From Pseudomonadota bacterium (GTDB lineage: Bacteria; Pseudomonadota; Alphaproteobacteria; Rhodospirillales; Magnetospirillaceae): 5,480 bases of DNA. The stretch spans positions 1 through 5,480 of the forward strand of contig JAEZFE010000177.1 in assembly GCA_023437865.1 (NCBI GenBank). Direction: 5' to 3'. Positions 3,864 to 5,480 of this stretch are shown here, piece by piece. Position 1 is the first letter of the stretch. Each line of letters begins with the position of its first letter. The notes below the pieces were generated by a model that was given only the letters and a program-made list of their open reading frames with translations, had not been told where the DNA came from and ran no database searches. The translations under genes and the position numbers were made by a program.

Positions 3864-5372
3864 TCATCCGGTCGCCGGCAGGACCTTGACGGTCATGCGG
3901 CCGGTCTTAACCGTGGTCTTGGGCAGCCGTGCATAGGCCCCCAGCACATCGTCGAGGGTGGCGCCGGGGATCACCGCCAGGTCGGCCGCCTTGTAGCTGT
4001 CCGGCAGCGCCAGCCCCACCTCCTGCGGCGAACTTACGCAGGCAATCTGCTCGTTCGCGTTAGGCTGCTCCAGGCGGATATTGAATGGCGGCTGCGGACC
4101 GGGCGGTATTTCCACCTGGCGGCGGGCCTCGACAAAGGCGTCGGGTTGGAACCGGTTGGGGAAAATGCGCGACACCGCGCCTTTGGCGTCGGCGTAATAG
4201 CAGTACAGGAAGCCCTCGGCATTGGTCGTGGCGTTGACAACCAACGCCTCGCCCACGCGGTAGCTGGGTTGCGGCCCGCGCGATGAACTGAGCGTCAGCT
4301 CCGGCGCGGGCGGGACGGTACCCACCGAGGCCTGCACGGCTGCCGCTCCCCGCGTTTCGGGCATGGCCTTGGCCGGCGTCGAGGACAGCATGCGCAAATA
4401 GGTGTCAAAATCCAGCCGGCCCGACGCGATCAGATCATGGTCGGCCTGCCACCGCCCGAGCGCCGTGCGCACTGACTCGTCGGTGGCGGTTCCCTGAAGG
4501 TAGCCGTCCGCCTCCAGAACGCCCTTGGCCTGAGCCTGCCGTTCGGCCTCCGACATGTCGTCGTACCACGAGCGGCTCTGGCTCATGAAGGCGGGGGTGG
4601 CCGAATCCATCCCCAAACATTGCCAGTACGGCACGCGGGTCAGCTTGCCCAGCGCCTCGATCGTCGACAACTCGATCAAGGTGCGGAGCGCCTGGTGCAT
4701 ACCTTCCGAACGGCTGAGGGATATCTGGAACGACAGGCCGGCCTTGCCGATGATGCCACTCGCATCGCCGCCCTTGCCCGATTGCACCACAGCGATGGAA
4801 TTGCTGGCGGTGACGCCCGGTAGGATACGACGGGTGGTCAGTTCCCCAACGTTCATGTCTACCGAGATGACCGAGACGATCTGGTCGCGCGACACCGAAA
4901 GGTCCACATCGGGCAACGAGATGCCGGCGCTGGCGGCATCAGCCAGCACATTCTCGTCCAATTGGGTCACCGCGCCCCGGATGTAGTAAGATGGCGCGCG
5001 GAATTCGGGCCGCACGCCCACCATCCAGTACAGCGCATTCACGCTGTCCAAGGCCGGTTCGAAATCCACGAAGCTGAAGGCGTTGGACTTGTCCGACATG
5101 CGCGACACCGAGGTGATCACCATCTCCTTGGTACCGCCCAAAAGGCGCCCCGTCTCGTCGGGGATGCCGTTGCTGGTGATGTAGATGTCGCGCTTGCCGT
5201 GGGTCCACATCAGGTTGTCCATGCACCGCAATGCTTCGGAAAAGCTGCTGACCGTGCGCGCTGGCGCGGTGGAGGGCTGCTTGGCGACCATGGCCTGCTC
5301 GGGCGGCGTCATGCAGGCGGAAAGGCTTGCCGACAGCACCACCGTTAATGTCCGTCGCGGAAACCCGGCCAT
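3864..5372 (-). CDS. CsgG-like outer-membrane secretion lipoprotein with C-terminal DUF4384 domain
   Basis: The 502-residue product starts with a lipoprotein signal peptide: M-A-G-F-P-R-R, a hydrophobic core and the lipobox L-S-A-C at 17-20, with Met at +2, so outer-membrane sorting is expected. Residues about 44-255 resemble CsgG, the curli export pore: I-P-D-E-T-G at 70-75 (CsgG I-Q-D-E-T-G), Y-Y-I-R-G-A-V near 129-135, D-Q-I-V-S-V-I-S-V-D at 163-172 (CsgG D-Q-I-A-V-N-L) and a final A-L-R-T-L-I-E-L helix. Residues about 266-331 look like a peptidoglycan-binding-type helical unit (V-R-T-A-L-G-R-W-Q...G-R-L-D-F-D-T). Residues about 358-455 fit DUF4384 (Y-R-V-G-E-A-L, Y-C-Y-Y-A-D-A-K-G, I-F-P-N-R). 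CsgG itself is about 277 residues, so this is a fusion. HfaB of stalked alphaproteobacteria is the closest functional parallel. ATG 5372 is chosen over 5441 because it starts the signal peptide and has GAGG 7 bases upstream. Confidence 0.82.
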   Translation of the reverse strand: MAGFPRRTLTVVLSASLSACMTPPEQAMVAKQPSTAPARTVSSFSEALRCMDNLMWTHGKRDIYITSNGIPDETGRLLGGTKEMVITSVSRMSDKSNAFSFVDFEPALDSVNALYWMVGVRPEFRAPSYYIRGAVTQLDENVLADAASAGISLPDVDLSVSRDQIVSVISVDMNVGELTTRRILPGVTASNSIAVVQSGKGGDASGIIGKAGLSFQISLSRSEGMHQALRTLIELSTIEALGKLTRVPYWQCLGMDSATPAFMSQSRSWYDDMSEAERQAQAKGVLEADGYLQGTATDESVRTALGRWQADHDLIASGRLDFDTYLRMLSSTPAKAMPETRGAAAVQASVGTVPPAPELTLSSSRGPQPSYRVGEALVVNATTNAEGFLYCYYADAKGAVSRIFPNRFQPDAFVEARRQVEIPPGPQPPFNIRLEQPNANEQIACVSSPQEVGLALPDSYKAADLAVIPGATLDDVLGAYARLPKTTVKTGRMTVKVLPATG

Positions 5373-5480
5373 GGCCCAGCCTCGCCCTTGGGAAACGTGC
5401 CTAGCATATGCGGGGTGCATGCCCGGGGGTCGACTATCCATTGGCCTAGTCCCTCACCCGAGGCGGCAATCGCTCCGGCT
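5373..5480 (-). promoter_or_regulatory. Upstream region of the leftward CsgG-like operon, weak -10 candidate
   Basis: These 108 bases hold no supported gene. On the leftward strand TATGCT (5408-5403) keeps four of six -10 bases and would give a leader of about 25-30 bases to ATG 5372, but no convincing -35 box lies 17 bases upstream. No copy of the TGTGAACCA-type site is present, so the leftward operon is not visibly under the same regulator; its control may lie beyond the right edge. Confidence 0.22.

Noticed and set aside
3699..4286. Rightward open frame of 195 codons
   Set aside because: It runs antisense to the 98-aa gene and the CsgG-like gene, has no ribosome site worth noting and no recognisable domain.

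Overview
This is a GC-rich, densely packed bacterial chromosome segment, most likely from an alphaproteobacterium of the Rhodospirillales type (Magnetospirillum/Azospirillum-like). The reasons are the strong G/C bias at third codon positions, short intergenic gaps, good AGGAG-type ribosome binding sites, a small protein matching the alphaproteobacterial DUF1150 pattern, and an OmpA-family protein with a proline-rich linker. The genus is inference; nothing in the window fixes it. I see no tRNA, rRNA, CRISPR array, transposase or attachment site.

The window reads best as two convergent gene sets forming one cell-surface export system related to curli (bacterial functional amyloid). The rightward set runs from 258 to 2987. 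It holds an OmpA-type peptidoglycan-binding protein, two adjacent small secreted proteins each with three copies of a curlin-like motif (N-[VIL]-A-A-G-x2-N-x-A-x-Q), a small secreted four-cysteine protein, a DUF1150-like protein, and a 170-residue secreted protein whose C-terminus carries one more copy of the same motif. The leftward set runs from 5372 down to 2984. It holds a lipoprotein with a CsgG-type domain followed by a peptidoglycan-binding-like helical segment and a DUF4384 domain, then a 98-residue secreted protein, then a maltose/NodL-type sugar O-acetyltransferase. The two sets meet tail to tail with a 4-base overlap near 2985.

Three rightward transcription units share one promoter layout: a CRP-type palindrome (TGTGAACCA-n3-CACA, copy 3 beginning AGTGA) followed after exactly 21 bases by TAGNNT. 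The predicted start site places the palindrome centre at -41.5 each time, which is class II CRP geometry. Strong hairpin terminators follow the OmpA gene and the second curlin-like gene.

As a working model (inference), the CsgG-like lipoprotein forms the outer-membrane pore, the motif-bearing proteins are fibre subunits plus a minor cap or nucleator, the OmpA protein links the envelope to peptidoglycan, and the rightward genes are switched on together by a CRP/FNR-family regulator. Recognisable CsgE, CsgF and CsgC/CsgH are absent from the window. At the left edge, a leftward gene start is cut by the window at a run of 13 C residues.
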